A DNA stretch of 35,500 nt from Chrysochromulina tobinii (lineage: Eukaryota > Haptophyta > Prymnesiales > Chrysochromulinaceae). Every line of letters begins with the position of its first letter. Within the stretch, counting starts at the first letter, position 1. A model generated the notes under the pieces. That model was not told the origin of the DNA and ran no database searches. It saw only the letters and a list, made by a program, of their open reading frames with translations. The translations under genes and the position numbers were made by a program. The stretch lies in contig JWZX01003038.1 of NCBI GenBank assembly GCA_001275005.1, forward strand, positions 1 through 35,500, given 5' to 3'. Below are positions 17,074 through 26,840 of this stretch, piece after piece.

Positions 17074-17658
17074 ATGCCGAGCAAGCGGAAGGCTCGCGCA
17101 GACCCGATCTCTATCGATCTGTGCAACACTGATGACGAGGACGACGGCACAGCCGCCGTCGCTGCTGCTGTTGACGCTACGAAGCCGGCCGCCGGCCGCC
17201 GCTCCTCGCGTATCGCAAGCCAGGCTCGCAAGCCGGATGAGGCAGTGCTACTGCACTTTCCTAGCGAAGACGCCAAGGAGCGCATCACCCTGACGTACGC
17301 CGACGTTCGACGCCTCAAGTCAGGAGCGCGCGGCGCGGCGCCCGAGACGCTGCTCCTCAGCGACAATCTCGTGGACCTCTACATCAAGTACCTCTCCGGC
17401 CCGCCGCAGCAGCTGTGCGCGAAGTTCATCCCGGGGCTCGACGAGAAGAGCCGGTCGCACGTGCACATGTTCAGCGCCTTCTTCTTGAAGCGCCTCAAGA
17501 CGACCATCACGAAAGGTCTGAGCATGCACACGATGATGAAGTGGGTGCGCGACGTCGACCTTCTCGCGAAGGATTTTCTCTTCGTGCCGGTCCACGAGCA
17601 GCGCTGCCACGGGCACTGGGCGCTCGCGGTCATCTGCTTCCCGGGGCTGGTCACGCGC

Positions 17659-17691
<33 letters not shown>

Positions 17692-19989
17692 ATGGCCGAG
17701 CCGGCGCCGCTCGAGGCGGGCGTCGGTGAGGTCAAGAGAGAGGCGACCGCCGAGGTCAAGCACGAGGTCAAGGCCACCGTCGAGTTTCCGGCGGGTGAGC
17801 TGCCACCTGAGAGAGTACCGGCGCCGCTGCCGGCGCCGCTGCTGGCGCCCATGACCGACGCATGTGCAAGCTCCGCGGCGAGCGCCGTGGTGGGCGCGGC
17901 CCTCCCTCCACACGGCGATCTGGCGGCGATCGACGGCGGCAGCAACGCCACTACGGCTGTCAGTGTCGTCAGCAGCAGCAGCGGCGGCGGAGGCAGCAGC
18001 GGCGGAGGAGGCAGCGGCGGCAGCGAGGGCAGCGGCAGCGAGGGCAGCGGCGCGAGCGGCACGGCGCGCCCGGCACGGCGCGGAGCGCCGTGCATTCTCT
18101 TCTTCGATTCCTTTCTGCAGAACGAGAACAAGGTTCTCTTTACCCACCTGAGAGCCTTCCTCGAGTTCTACTGGGCGCGTCAATTTGAGAGTCGCCCCAT
18201 CGAAGGATATCCGCGCAGTGGCCGGCCGCTCGCGGACGAGCCGCTGCCGCCGCCAAACGAGCCGCCGTGCGTGCCGCCGCCGCAGCCGCCCACTCGCCCG
18301 AAACGTGTTCGGTACGGCGCCTCCAGCAGTGACGTCGCGACGCGTCGGGCAGCCTCCCTCAGCACTGCAGAGGTGCTCGGCCGCCGGCGCGCGAGCCGCG
18401 GCGTGGGTGGGGCGGCGTCGGAGCCGATAGACGCGGACGCCTGCGCCGACCCGCTCGTCGACGCGCTCGATGGCGAGAACAGCTCGCTTTCTGGTGGTCG
18501 GCCGCTTCGGCGGGCGGCCAAGCAGAGCATGCAGCGTATCGAGTGGCTCAAGTCAGATGAGGAGGCGTGGCGCGAGGTCGATCGGCAGCAGGAGGGACGT
18601 GGTGTGGTAAGCGAGGGCGCTCGGGAGGGCGCTCGGCCGCTCAAGGCGGCCCGTCGCTCGGGCGGCAGCAGTGGCGGCGGCGGCAGCAGCAGTGGCGGCG
18701 GCGGCGCCGCTGCCACGCCCAACCCCGACGCACCTGTTGCCGTCGCGCCCGTCACCGCTGCGGCGTCTGCCGATGCCACTTCCGCTTGGGCTGCTGGGAC
18801 ACTCGCCAAGCGGCAGCGCCGCTCGACGGCGACTGCGCGCACGGAGGCCATGGAAGAGGCGGACGCCAAGAAAGCCAGGCGGGAGTTCGAGGCGCGCGAG
18901 GCCACAAAATCGGATAGGCAGGTGGCGCGGTTGCGCCGCGGCGACAGTGCACCCGTGGCCTCGAGTACCACAGTGCCCGCCATGGCGCCTCGAGAGGCCA
19001 CGGGGGACGCACAGGCGCTCGCCATGGCGCCTCGTGAGGCCACAGTGGGAGACGCACAGGCGGCGGACGAGGCCGAGGATGTGGTCTTGCTGATGGTAGC
19101 GGAGGAGGGCCCAACGGTGGAGGCGATGGTGGCGGCGGAGGAGGGCGCGGCCGACCAAGACACAGTCGGCGCTCAAGTCGGCGCTCCCAAGGATCACTTG
19201 GAGGTCGAGGAGGAGGTGGACGAGGAGGCACCATTGGGACCGTCGGAGCAGGAAGAGCTAGCGGACGCAGCGGAGGAGGCGGAGGAGGTGGCAGCAGACG
19301 AGAGTGGGGAGGGGGAGGGAGAGGCGTGCAGCGAGGACGAGGACGAACCAGACCGGCTGTCCGACGCACCAGCGGACGCAGCGAGCGCAGCGGGCGCTGC
19401 GGCCGCTTTCGATGCTGACCCTATCGACGTGGCCGACGGCGACATCGGCGACGCGGCAAGCGGCAGCGGCGGAGGCGGTGGCGGCGTCGGCGTGCCAGCG
19501 GCAGCGGCAGCGGCAGCGGCAGCGGCAGCGGCAGCGGCAGCGGCAGCTACGCGCCGGCGCGCCCCTAAGCAGACGTGGTTCTCGACGGAGCGGATGCCCA
19601 ACATCATCCTCAAGAAGGTACCCCAACAGAAGAATGACTATGACTGCGGCTTGTACATGCTGACTTTTATCGAGCAGCTTGCGGCCGCGGAGGAGCTGCC
19701 CTCGTTTGAGACGGCTGATGGACTCATCGCCCACTTTAGCGGCGCCACGCTGCCCAAGCAGGAGGCCATTGACGAAAAGCGAGCCAACTTCTACAAGGGT
19801 GTCTTCAAGCTCGCCGAGGCGCAGTCGCAGCCCGACGACCCCATCGTGCACAGCGATTGGGATGGCGAGGAGCTCGAGGAGCCGCGGCCGGGCAAGCGGC
19901 AACGCGGCGGGCGCGCCGGCGCACTCGCTGGTGACGGCGCGGGTGGCACGGGCGACCCGGCCGTGCCCGTGGTCACCAGTGTGGAGTAA
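17074..19989 (+). CDS. SENP6/7-like SUMO-specific cysteine protease (C48) with two large insertions
   Basis: 971 aa from ATG 17074 (MPSKRKARADP, NLS-like). The Ulp1 fold begins with ITLTYADVRRL and LLSDNLVDLYIKYL (about 70-108). The triad is His181 in HGHWALAVI, Asp345 in ILFFDS, and Cys858 in KNDYDCGLYML, with the oxyanion Gln852 six residues before Cys as in SENP1/2. H-D spacing is 164 residues and D-C spacing 513, against about 17 and 53 in compact SENPs. An insertion between His and Asp is typical of SENP6/7, which trim poly-SUMO chains; the second insertion is far larger. Both inserts are Pro-, Gly/Ser-, Ala- and Glu-rich. A poly-Ala run (about 808-824) is coded by GCAGCG repeats. The C-terminal PGKRQRGGRAG suggests nuclear targeting. 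Confidence 0.88.
19498..19545 (+). repeat. GCAGCG hexanucleotide microsatellite coding poly-Ala
   Basis: About eight tandem GCAGCG units lie in frame inside the second insertion of the SUMO protease, giving an uninterrupted alanine run. Confidence 0.85.
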
Positions 19990-20095
19990 ACGAAATCGGC
20001 GGCGGAGTTGGATTTTCTGGGATGTTGGAGTGTAGAGCCAATCCACTTTTGGTGTCAGCATGAGTTGTGGTTTCATTCGCTGGGATGTGCCTTTG

Positions 20096-20101
20096 AATAA
20101 A
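20096..20101 (+). terminator. AATAAA poly(A)-signal-like site of the SUMO protease gene
   Basis: AATAAA lies 107 bp after the protease stop at 19989. It falls inside the possible N-terminal extension of the next ORF, arguing that the next gene starts downstream. Confidence 0.45.
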
Positions 20102-20185
20102 GAACGCGGCGCTGACGAACCATCGTGGTCCACAAAGTTTGCGATTCCCGTCGTGCGCGTGCGCGCGAGGTTGCCCGTGGACAAA

Positions 20186-21241
20186 ATGCCTTCAATCTAC
20201 CAGCGGCTTGCAGATGGTATCCTTGGCGTTGGGCATAAGCCGTTTGCAGAGTACATGCACTTCGTTCCGGCCAACAATTGGTACGGACATTCAGCTTTGT
20301 CCAGAGAGCATGAGTTGTCTGAGTTGCTTGCATCTGGCGTGCCTGAAGACAGCTACATTCTGGAGATTGGTTCATTCATTGGCAACAGCGCAATCGAGTG
20401 GGCTCGTGCAGGCCAGAAAAATGGCCGCAATACGACGGTCGTGTGCATCGACAGTTGGCTCGGTGACGTTGGAATGTGGACGCAACGGGGGAAATGGCTT
20501 GGACCACGAGGAATCAACGGCGAGCCGCGCCTGTTTGAGCAGTTCCTGGCCAACGTTTACGCAAGTGGTTTCTCCGACCAAATCTTGCCGGTGCGCATGT
20601 CTTCGGTAGTCGGTCTGAAGTATTTCGCTCACCTTACCAGTACAGGTCGGATAACTAGGCCTCATGTCATCTACCTCGATTCGGCTCACGAGTACCCAGA
20701 GACCGAGCTTGAGATTCGGGCAGCGTGGGATCTCCTGCCGGCGGGTGGTTTTCTCGTTGGAGACGACTACGACGACTTCTGGCCAGCGGTGCAACAATCA
20801 GTGAACGAATTTGCCTCCTATTCCAGCAGTATCGAGCCTCCGGCTGCGTACTGCTACGAGCACTTTTCGAAGATTGTCAACGTCATGAGAGGTGCAGTCT
20901 TGCTCGATCGACTCGGTGAAGCTCAGCCGTTGCCACTAGTGCTCAAGGGTAGGCAGTGGATCCTTCGAAAAGCGCAAGTCGTCATCCCAGGAGCTCGAGG
21001 GGCGAGCTTGAGCACGACCTCGATTGTGCAGCCCCGTTCTGTCCAAGTCGGGATACGGTGTTGCTTGAATGGGTGGGCTGATCATCAGTGGGCAGACAAT
21101 GAAACCACGCTCAACAGAACCACGTTCTACACTAGGTGCAATCGCGCTGAAGTGTTGCTGCAGCAAACTACATGTGTAGGGGGCATGGGCGGCTTGACAC
21201 CAAAACAATGCCGTTGGCCATACTCGTGCAAGGAAAGGTAA
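20186..21241 (+). CDS. Class I SAM-dependent methyltransferase (Methyltransf_24-like)
   Basis: 351 aa from ATG 20186 (MPSIYQRLADGI). An in-frame ATG at 20060 would add 42 residues but sits upstream of a probable poly(A) signal. Motif I is SYILEIGSFIGNSAIEWA (EIGSFIG 60-66), motif II is VVCIDSWLGD (Asp89), and motif III/IV is HVIYLDSAHEYPETELEI (Asp165, His168), followed by LLPAGGFLVGDDY. The SAM-binding E-x-G and metal-ligand-like DSAH are typical of small-molecule or sugar methyltransferases of the CmcI/Methyltransf_24 kind. After WILRK (about 274) a 75-residue tail with seven Cys and two N-glycosylation sequons (NET, NRT) follows and is not part of the enzyme. Codon usage is clearly less GC-biased than its neighbours, which could indicate transfer or weak expression. 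Substrate unknown. Confidence 0.8.
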   Translation: MPSIYQRLADGILGVGHKPFAEYMHFVPANNWYGHSALSREHELSELLASGVPEDSYILEIGSFIGNSAIEWARAGQKNGRNTTVVCIDSWLGDVGMWTQRGKWLGPRGINGEPRLFEQFLANVYASGFSDQILPVRMSSVVGLKYFAHLTSTGRITRPHVIYLDSAHEYPETELEIRAAWDLLPAGGFLVGDDYDDFWPAVQQSVNEFASYSSSIEPPAAYCYEHFSKIVNVMRGAVLLDRLGEAQPLPLVLKGRQWILRKAQVVIPGARGASLSTTSIVQPRSVQVGIRCCLNGWADHQWADNETTLNRTTFYTRCNRAEVLLQQTTCVGGMGGLTPKQCRWPYSCKER

Positions 21242-21749
21242 TCAATCTTAGGCCGGAAAGGTAGCCACGAAGCGGATCGCAACTTCGAATGTTAAATGAA
21301 TGGCCACATGCACATCCGAGTACGGTAATCGAAACTGCGACTATACCAACTCTCCTGGATGGCCCTGCCCCTGGCGTGTGTCCCGTTAGTGTCCCGGCTC
21401 CCTCCGCGCTCCGGTGTTTTTGAACCGGCTGTCGTGGAGCCACCGCGCGCCCAGATCTCGATAGAATTGACTCGTCGTCGTCACGAAACAAAATAGGCAC
21501 GCACTGTGTTAAAGGACGTTTCCTCGTCACGGCGCTTTTTTACCGGTTCAGTACACAAGAACACAACCTTATAACTGTTGACGACCGGCCCTGGCCTTCG
21601 TGGCCGCTCCGCCGTCCGGCATGGCACCGGCCAAGACGCCCGGCTTCCGGCCTGTCCATGCCGGGCGTCGTCGTGACGAAGCGCTGTATGTGCTGACCGA
21701 TCGTCAGCCCATCTGTCGCAATATTATAAGTTCAAGCAGGCCAGGGTAC
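21242..21749 (+). other. Intergenic: methyltransferase 3' flank and promoter of the membrane/S1 gene
   Basis: No gene is seen. The frame of the next gene is open upstream to 21600, with an ATG at 21621, but the peptide there lacks protein-like character. A TATTATAAG sequence at about 21723 precedes the chosen ATG closely. Confidence 0.4.
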
Positions 21750-24700
21750 ATGTCATTTATTATGTTGGCGCTCTGCATCCGAGGATCAACAGCACAAATA
21801 GGGTGCCCGCCAGAAGCATGCCCAACCGACAGTTACTGCTTGAACGACTGTTTTGGGGGCCTCTGCCTCGGCGCCGGCTGCTTTTTTGAACCGCCCTCGC
21901 CACACCCGCCACCGCCTCCACCGCCACCGCCACCGACACCCGCCAGCGTCACAGGGTGCCCGCCTGAAGCATGCCCAGCCAACAGTTACTGCTTGAACGA
22001 CTGTTTTGGGGGGCTCTGCCTTGGCGCCGGATGCTATGCTAATCCACCGTCGCCATACCCGCCACCGGGTATGGGGCGAATCATCTCGCCACCTCGAGAG
22101 CCTCCGCCGCCTTCTCCCTTACCACCGCCCCCGTTTCCGCCAAGGCCGCCACCACCGCCATTTCCTCCACGACCGCCCAGATCCCCGCGGCCCTCACCGC
22201 CACCGCCCTCGCCGCCGCCACCATCGCCACCATCGCCACCCCCACCGCCGCCATCACCACCACCTGGTGCCGCCGATGCCGACAACAGTGCACTGATCCT
22301 TTTCGCCGTTGGTGCAGCTTCCGTTATTGCCGCGGCCCTTTCGTTGCGCATGGCATACTTGACTGAGAAACAGAACCACTGTCTCGCAAGGCTCGCCCGT
22401 TGGTGCCGTTCCACAGTTGTGCGGTTGTACAATCGCACGGAGTCTGCGATCATAAGTGTCAAGCGCCGTGTCATGGGCGAGCCACCTCCTCCTGGATCTG
22501 TGACGTTCTGTCCACCCTCGAGGCGAAGGCACATTTTCAAGGCTACGGGTTTCAAAATAGCTCCTGCACCACGGGATGAGTATGGTGCATGGGAGGATGG
22601 GCCTTACACGCCGGACTGCGCAAGTCCTTCTGGAGCAGCGCCGGCCGGTCGTGAAGGCGCTTACGCCCCCCTTTCTTCTTCGCCCGGCACTCCTCCTCGT
22701 ACTACACCCACGCCCCGTGCTTCGACTCGTGCTTCGCCTCGTGCTTCGCCCTGTGCTTCGCCTCGTGCTACGCCTCGTAGTATCCTGCGTCGCGGCGTCC
22801 TGCCTGAGTCACCACTAGAACCTATTGGCGAGGAGGACGAGTCGACGACGTTACCGTCAGAACAATCGACAGTGGGCAAATCATCGCCTGTGCGCGTCGC
22901 CAAGCACACGACCAAACCCTTTGCAGTGCAGCTGACCGAGATGACGGCCGCGGCGATGAAAGAGCGGTCAGCAGCATGGGCGACAGATGAGTCATCGGTG
23001 CAGTATGCCACCTCTTCTACTGCCGGCGACGACGGTAGCGACGTAGCATCTGTCGCAGAGAGCGATTTCTCGCTCATGAGCGGGGCAAGTCGGGCGTCAG
23101 GCAAGCGCGGAAGGCGCCTTACCATATCGGACAGGAGCGACGAAAAGTTGACGCCGCAGCAGCCTCCAGGGCGCTTGGCCGATTTGAATGGCGCGAATCT
23201 GACCTCGGGCCGTAGCGACCTTGAGCGATTCATGAAGTCAAAAGCGACATCAAGTGATGCGAGCTCGAACGAAGCGCAGGCACCGAGGCCCTTCATGACC
23301 TTGAGTGACCTTGGTATCGTCGAGGACATCGTTGATTATCAGGCTCCATCATCGCATACTAAGGCGCCGGTAAGGCTGAATGTAGACTATGATCCGTACG
23401 CTGAGATAGACTGGCGCAGCGATTCATGTTTGGGCGATGGCGCGATCTTCCGGAGCGCGATCCAAACTCCAAGGAGCATTTCGGCGTTGAGCGACTCCAG
23501 CCAGACACCGGGTCAAACCCCGAGGCCATTCGGCGCTCCCAATGGTGTAGCGGCAGTATTGGCAGCAGCGGCAGCAGAGGCGGAAGCAGTGGAAGCAGCA
23601 GTGGTAGCAGCGGCAGCAGAAGCGGCCAAGAAGGCGGTGAGTGCCAGAGTGACCCCACAGTTCCAGGCCGAGATCCTCAGACGCGAACAGGCTGCCAGGG
23701 ATGCGGTCGGCCGCGAAGATCAAGAACATCGAGCAGCCGTGACCATCCAAACGCGAGCTCGTGGTCTGCAACCGGTCTCACGCGCGCCTGAGCCAACCGT
23801 TACAAAGACGCCATTGGAGGAGCTCGTTGATGGGGCCAAGGTGGAGGGCAAGATCACGTCAGTCATGTCTTATGGAGCCTTTGTTGACATTGGCGCGGCG
23901 GTCGAAGGCCTGCTGCACGTGTCAGAGATCTCAAACGTGGACGCGACCTTGGAAGGTCGCGACCGTCCGATCAGGGACGCAACCGAGAAGTTTACCGTGG
24001 GCGAGAGCATCACCTGCATGGTGAAGGGGGTCCACCTCAAGAATCAGCAGCTCTATCTCACGTGCAAGGAGCCCCAGGTGCCAGCTCCACGCGATGACGC
24101 AGCTTTGGCGACATTCGTTGCTCTAGGGGGGGAGCAGCAGTTGGCTATGGCAGCCGCAGCGGCAGAGGCGGAACGGCTGGCGGCAGAGGAGGCGAAGGCG
24201 GAGCGGCTGGCGGCAGAGGCAGAGGCAGAGGCGGAGGCGGAGCGGCTGGCGGCAGAGGAGGCGGAAGCGGAGCGGCTTCAGGCTGAGGCGGCCGTGCAAG
24301 CTGCCAGGGAGGCTACAGAGGCTGAGGCGGAGGCAGTGGCACTGCTGGCAGAGGCGGAGGCGGCCAAGGTGGCGGCCAAGAAGGCGGTCCTGGAGGTGGA
24401 GGCGGCCAAGGAGAGAGTGGCAAAGCTCCAAGAAGCGGAAAAGATGAAGGATCTCGACCTTGATGCACTGCAGGCACTGCAGGAGTATTCCTTGGAGGAT
24501 CAATCCCTAGATGCGCTACAGGCAGAGGTGGAAGTGGCCAAGGAGAGAATGGCCTTCAAGGCGGCCGCCGCAGCGATCAAGGTGCAAGCACTGCTACGCG
24601 GCACAATGGCCCGCCATAGCCCGAAAAAGGCGTCCGTGCCGACCACGGCGCCGGACGCTTCTGCAGACGCTCCAACGGCTGCTCCAGTGGCTGCTTCAGC

Positions 24701-25976
24701 GACAGAGGCAGAGGCAGCCAATGTTGCAGCTGCTCATTTCGGGCTCGATTCCAAGACTCAGCAGATGCTTGATCGACTGTCCAACCCCAAAGCGCCCGGG
24801 GCTCGGCTGAAGGCTAGCCTGAGAAAGGCCGCCCTGGGTGAGGCGACGGCTGCTAAGTTCCGCACCAGTTCGTCTGAGATGCCGGAGTCAGCATCACCTC
24901 GACTAGGACCGAGCATGTCGCTCGACGCCGACGCCGAGGCGGTGGAAGCGGCGAGCCAGGTCGCGCTGCTCAAGGACGAGCTCAACGCGGAGGCATCCGC
25001 CGAGGCGGAGGCTCCTGCGGCTGCTCCTGCGGCTTCTCCTGCTCCAGCGGGTGCTCAGACGCCCGACAAGTCTGTGTTCGATCGATTGACAACCCGAGGG
25101 TCCAAGGGCAAGCTAAAGTGGAGGAAGGCCGCACTGGCTGAGGCAACGGCTGTTAAGTTCCGTACTAATTCGTCTAATCCGGAGCCATCTTCGCCGTCTA
25201 TGCCAGAGTCAGCATCGCCTCGACAAGGACTGAGCATGTCGCTCAACACCAACGCCGAAGCGGCGGAAGTGGCGAGCCAGGTTGCGCTGCTCAAGGACGA
25301 GCTCAGCGCGGAGGCATCCGCCGAGGCGGCCGCGGCCATGGCCGCGGCAGAGGCAGCCAAAGCAGAGGTGGCCGCGGCGGAGGTAGCCAAAGCAGAGGCG
25401 GCCGCCGCAGAGGCAGCCAATGTTGCAGCTGCTCATTTCGGGCTCGATTCCAAGACTCAGCAGATGCTTGATCGACTGTCCAACCCCAAAGCACCTGGGG
25501 CTCGGCTGAATGCTCGGCTGAGAAAGGCCGCCCTGGCTGAGGCGACGGCTGCTAAGTTCCGCACGAGTTCGTCTATGCCCGAGCCAGCATCGCCTCGACT
25601 TGGACCGAGCATGTCGCTCGACGCCGACGCCGAGGCGGTGGAAGCGGCGAGCCAGGTCGCGCTGCTCAAGGACGAGCTCAACGCGGAGGCATCCGCCGAG
25701 GCACCGGCAGCCAAGGCCGCAGCTTCTCTTGCGGTTGTGCCGGCTCTTGCGTCTGCGCCAGCTCAAAAGACCGTTGGGCTCGCGCCTACGGCTCAGCAGA
25801 CGATTGATCGCCTAGCTAACCCCAGAGCCCCCAGGGCTCGGCTCCAGGATAACTTGAGGAAGGCTGCACGGACTGAGACTGTGGCCACAGCGTTGCTCCA
25901 GGGACGAGCAGGTGGCCCCGCTTTTCGGGCGCCACCGCCAGCTGGCCCAGTTCCTCGTGCTCCCTCGCCAGGCTAG
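21750..25976 (+). CDS. Membrane protein fusing six-Cys repeats, Pro-rich stalk and TM to an S1 RNA-binding domain and Ala/Glu repeats
   Basis: 1408 aa in one uninterrupted frame. ATG 21750 gives a short signal peptide (MSFIMLALCIRGSTAQ). Two 27-residue six-Cys modules follow at 18-44 and 69-95 (GCPPEACPTDSYCLNDCFGG...), then a Pro/Ser-rich stalk (96-175). A TM helix lies at about 181-203 (ALILFAVGAASVIAAALSLR). The cytoplasmic part has Ser/Thr-rich disorder, an IQ-like motif (about 666), and an S1 domain (about 692-774: VEGKITSVMSYGAFVDIGAA, VEGLLHVSEIS). Next are Ala/Glu coiled coil, a canonical IQ motif (about 945, VQALLRGTMAR), and four related roughly 95-residue repeats with LDRLSNPKAPGARL. 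S1 domains usually bind RNA in ribosomes or nucleases; one behind a wall-type ectodomain is unexpected. Two genes fused by a missed intron is the main alternative. Confidence 0.75.
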   Translation: MSFIMLALCIRGSTAQIGCPPEACPTDSYCLNDCFGGLCLGAGCFFEPPSPHPPPPPPPPPPTPASVTGCPPEACPANSYCLNDCFGGLCLGAGCYANPPSPYPPPGMGRIISPPREPPPPSPLPPPPFPPRPPPPPFPPRPPRSPRPSPPPPSPPPPSPPSPPPPPPSPPPGAADADNSALILFAVGAASVIAAALSLRMAYLTEKQNHCLARLARWCRSTVVRLYNRTESAIISVKRRVMGEPPPPGSVTFCPPSRRRHIFKATGFKIAPAPRDEYGAWEDGPYTPDCASPSGAAPAGREGAYAPLSSSPGTPPRTTPTPRASTRASPRASPCASPRATPRSILRRGVLPESPLEPIGEEDESTTLPSEQSTVGKSSPVRVAKHTTKPFAVQLTEMTAAAMKERSAAWATDESSVQYATSSTAGDDGSDVASVAESDFSLMSGASRASGKRGRRLTISDRSDEKLTPQQPPGRLADLNGANLTSGRSDLERFMKSKATSSDASSNEAQAPRPFMTLSDLGIVEDIVDYQAPSSHTKAPVRLNVDYDPYAEIDWRSDSCLGDGAIFRSAIQTPRSISALSDSSQTPGQTPRPFGAPNGVAAVLAAAAAEAEAVEAAVVAAAAEAAKKAVSARVTPQFQAEILRREQAARDAVGREDQEHRAAVTIQTRARGLQPVSRAPEPTVTKTPLEELVDGAKVEGKITSVMSYGAFVDIGAAVEGLLHVSEISNVDATLEGRDRPIRDATEKFTVGESITCMVKGVHLKNQQLYLTCKEPQVPAPRDDAALATFVALGGEQQLAMAAAAAEAERLAAEEAKAERLAAEAEAEAEAERLAAEEAEAERLQAEAAVQAAREATEAEAEAVALLAEAEAAKVAAKKAVLEVEAAKERVAKLQEAEKMKDLDLDALQALQEYSLEDQSLDALQAEVEVAKERMAFKAAAAAIKVQALLRGTMARHSPKKASVPTTAPDASADAPTAAPVAASATEAEAANVAAAHFGLDSKTQQMLDRLSNPKAPGARLKASLRKAALGEATAAKFRTSSSEMPESASPRLGPSMSLDADAEAVEAASQVALLKDELNAEASAEAEAPAAAPAASPAPAGAQTPDKSVFDRLTTRGSKGKLKWRKAALAEATAVKFRTNSSNPEPSSPSMPESASPRQGLSMSLNTNAEAAEVASQVALLKDELSAEASAEAAAAMAAAEAAKAEVAAAEVAKAEAAAAEAANVAAAHFGLDSKTQQMLDRLSNPKAPGARLNARLRKAALAEATAAKFRTSSSMPEPASPRLGPSMSLDADAEAVEAASQVALLKDELNAEASAEAPAAKAAASLAVVPALASAPAQKTVGLAPTAQQTIDRLANPRAPRARLQDNLRKAARTETVATALLQGRAGGPAFRAPPPAGPVPRAPSPG
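21801..22034 (+). repeat. Two 81-bp cysteine-rich coding repeats
   Basis: 21801-21881 and 21954-22034 differ at about six of 81 bases. Each encodes cysteines spaced C-x4-C-x5-C-x3-C-x4-C-x4-C, a possible three-disulfide knot. Confidence 0.85.
24713..25905 (+). repeat. Four tandem protein repeats, two nearly identical in DNA
   Basis: Copies start near 24713, 25060, 25412 and 25770. Copies 1 and 3 (offset 699 bp) are nearly identical over about 290 bp, while copies 2 and 4 are diverged. The core is TQQMLDRLSNPKAPGARL, then RKAAL.EATAAKFRTSS, then SPRLGPSMSLDADAEAVEAA. Confidence 0.85.
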
Positions 25977-26840
25977 CGTCTCTGATCGCCATGGCGAGTA
26001 CTTGATCGCCATGGCGAAACTGCTGGCGTGTACTTGATCGTTGCGCGTGCGCATTTGGAATGCGCGCGCGCGCAGTGCGCGAGGCACGGACAAGAGTTCA
26101 GACAAGAGCGAACATCATACGGCTATGCTACCAGCACTTAGACACTTAGACCTTCCAAGGTAACTTATGTACGCAGTCGTTAATAAAAAAATGTGCTTCT
26201 GAGCTCTGGAAGCTCAACACGACGCTCCGATGTGCGATCGGATGTCGCTTGGACAAGACACGTCAAGACCGACGTGCGGTGGGCGCGCTCAGTAGCGTAG
26301 CGGCCCATTAGGATTCGATTCCTACTCGACTCGACTCGTGGTCGTCGCGTGCGGCGGGGAGACCAGAGTACTCCGCGGGCAGCGGCGAGCCGCGAGCCGG
26401 CACTAAGCCGGCACCCCGGTGGCGCCCCGCCCTCGCGGCCCAAATGCCCAAATGCGCCCCGGGGAACCCTCTAATACTCCACGCACCTCCAGTTCTGCGA
26501 AGCAAGTGAGTATGATTTTTTCACCGGCTCTCGCGGGGTCGTAACGTTAACGGTACTGTCAGTTGTGGTGCTCCGTGCTCGCAAAGTCCCGTCGAGGGGC
26601 GGTCGCAATGAAACTAAGCCACGCTCGGTCGCTGAGCCAGTCGGGCAAGACGATCGTGTTCTTGGCGAAGTAGGCCAACCAGGAGAAGGCGAGGAGTTTC
26701 CACTCGAAAAACGCTTCGTCCTTTGCACAATTGTGCATGCAATTTGCTTTTTTTTCGACGGCGGTTTCTCTCATATCACCCTGCACATCCCAGTTCTCCG
26801 ACTTCGACGTTCGGGCCCGCGCTTGGAACGCTCTCAAAGA
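25977..26840. other. Intergenic: 3' flank of the membrane/S1 gene and promoter of the EF-hand gene
   Basis: The palindrome CGCCATGGCG occurs at 25987-25996 and 26007-26016, 20 bp apart. A poly(A)-like AATAAA lies at 26182-26187. GGATTCGATTCCTAC at about 26310 resembles a tRNA T-arm but has no tRNA around it. Frames reaching 26565 and beyond on both strands lack protein-like composition. Confidence 0.45.
26182..26187 (+). terminator. AATAAA poly(A)-signal-like site
   Basis: AATAAA, in an A-rich run, lies 206 bp after the stop of the membrane/S1 gene. Confidence 0.45.

Noticed and set aside
17320-19369. Long minus-strand frames opposite the SUMO protease
   Set aside because: They are Arg/Pro/Ser-rich shadows made by GC-biased codons and repeats; the plus frame has catalytic motifs.
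26300-26335. tRNA-like GGATTCGATTCCTAC with an upstream GCTCAGTAG-like segment
   Set aside because: The spacing is far too short for an anticodon arm and no acceptor stem pairs.
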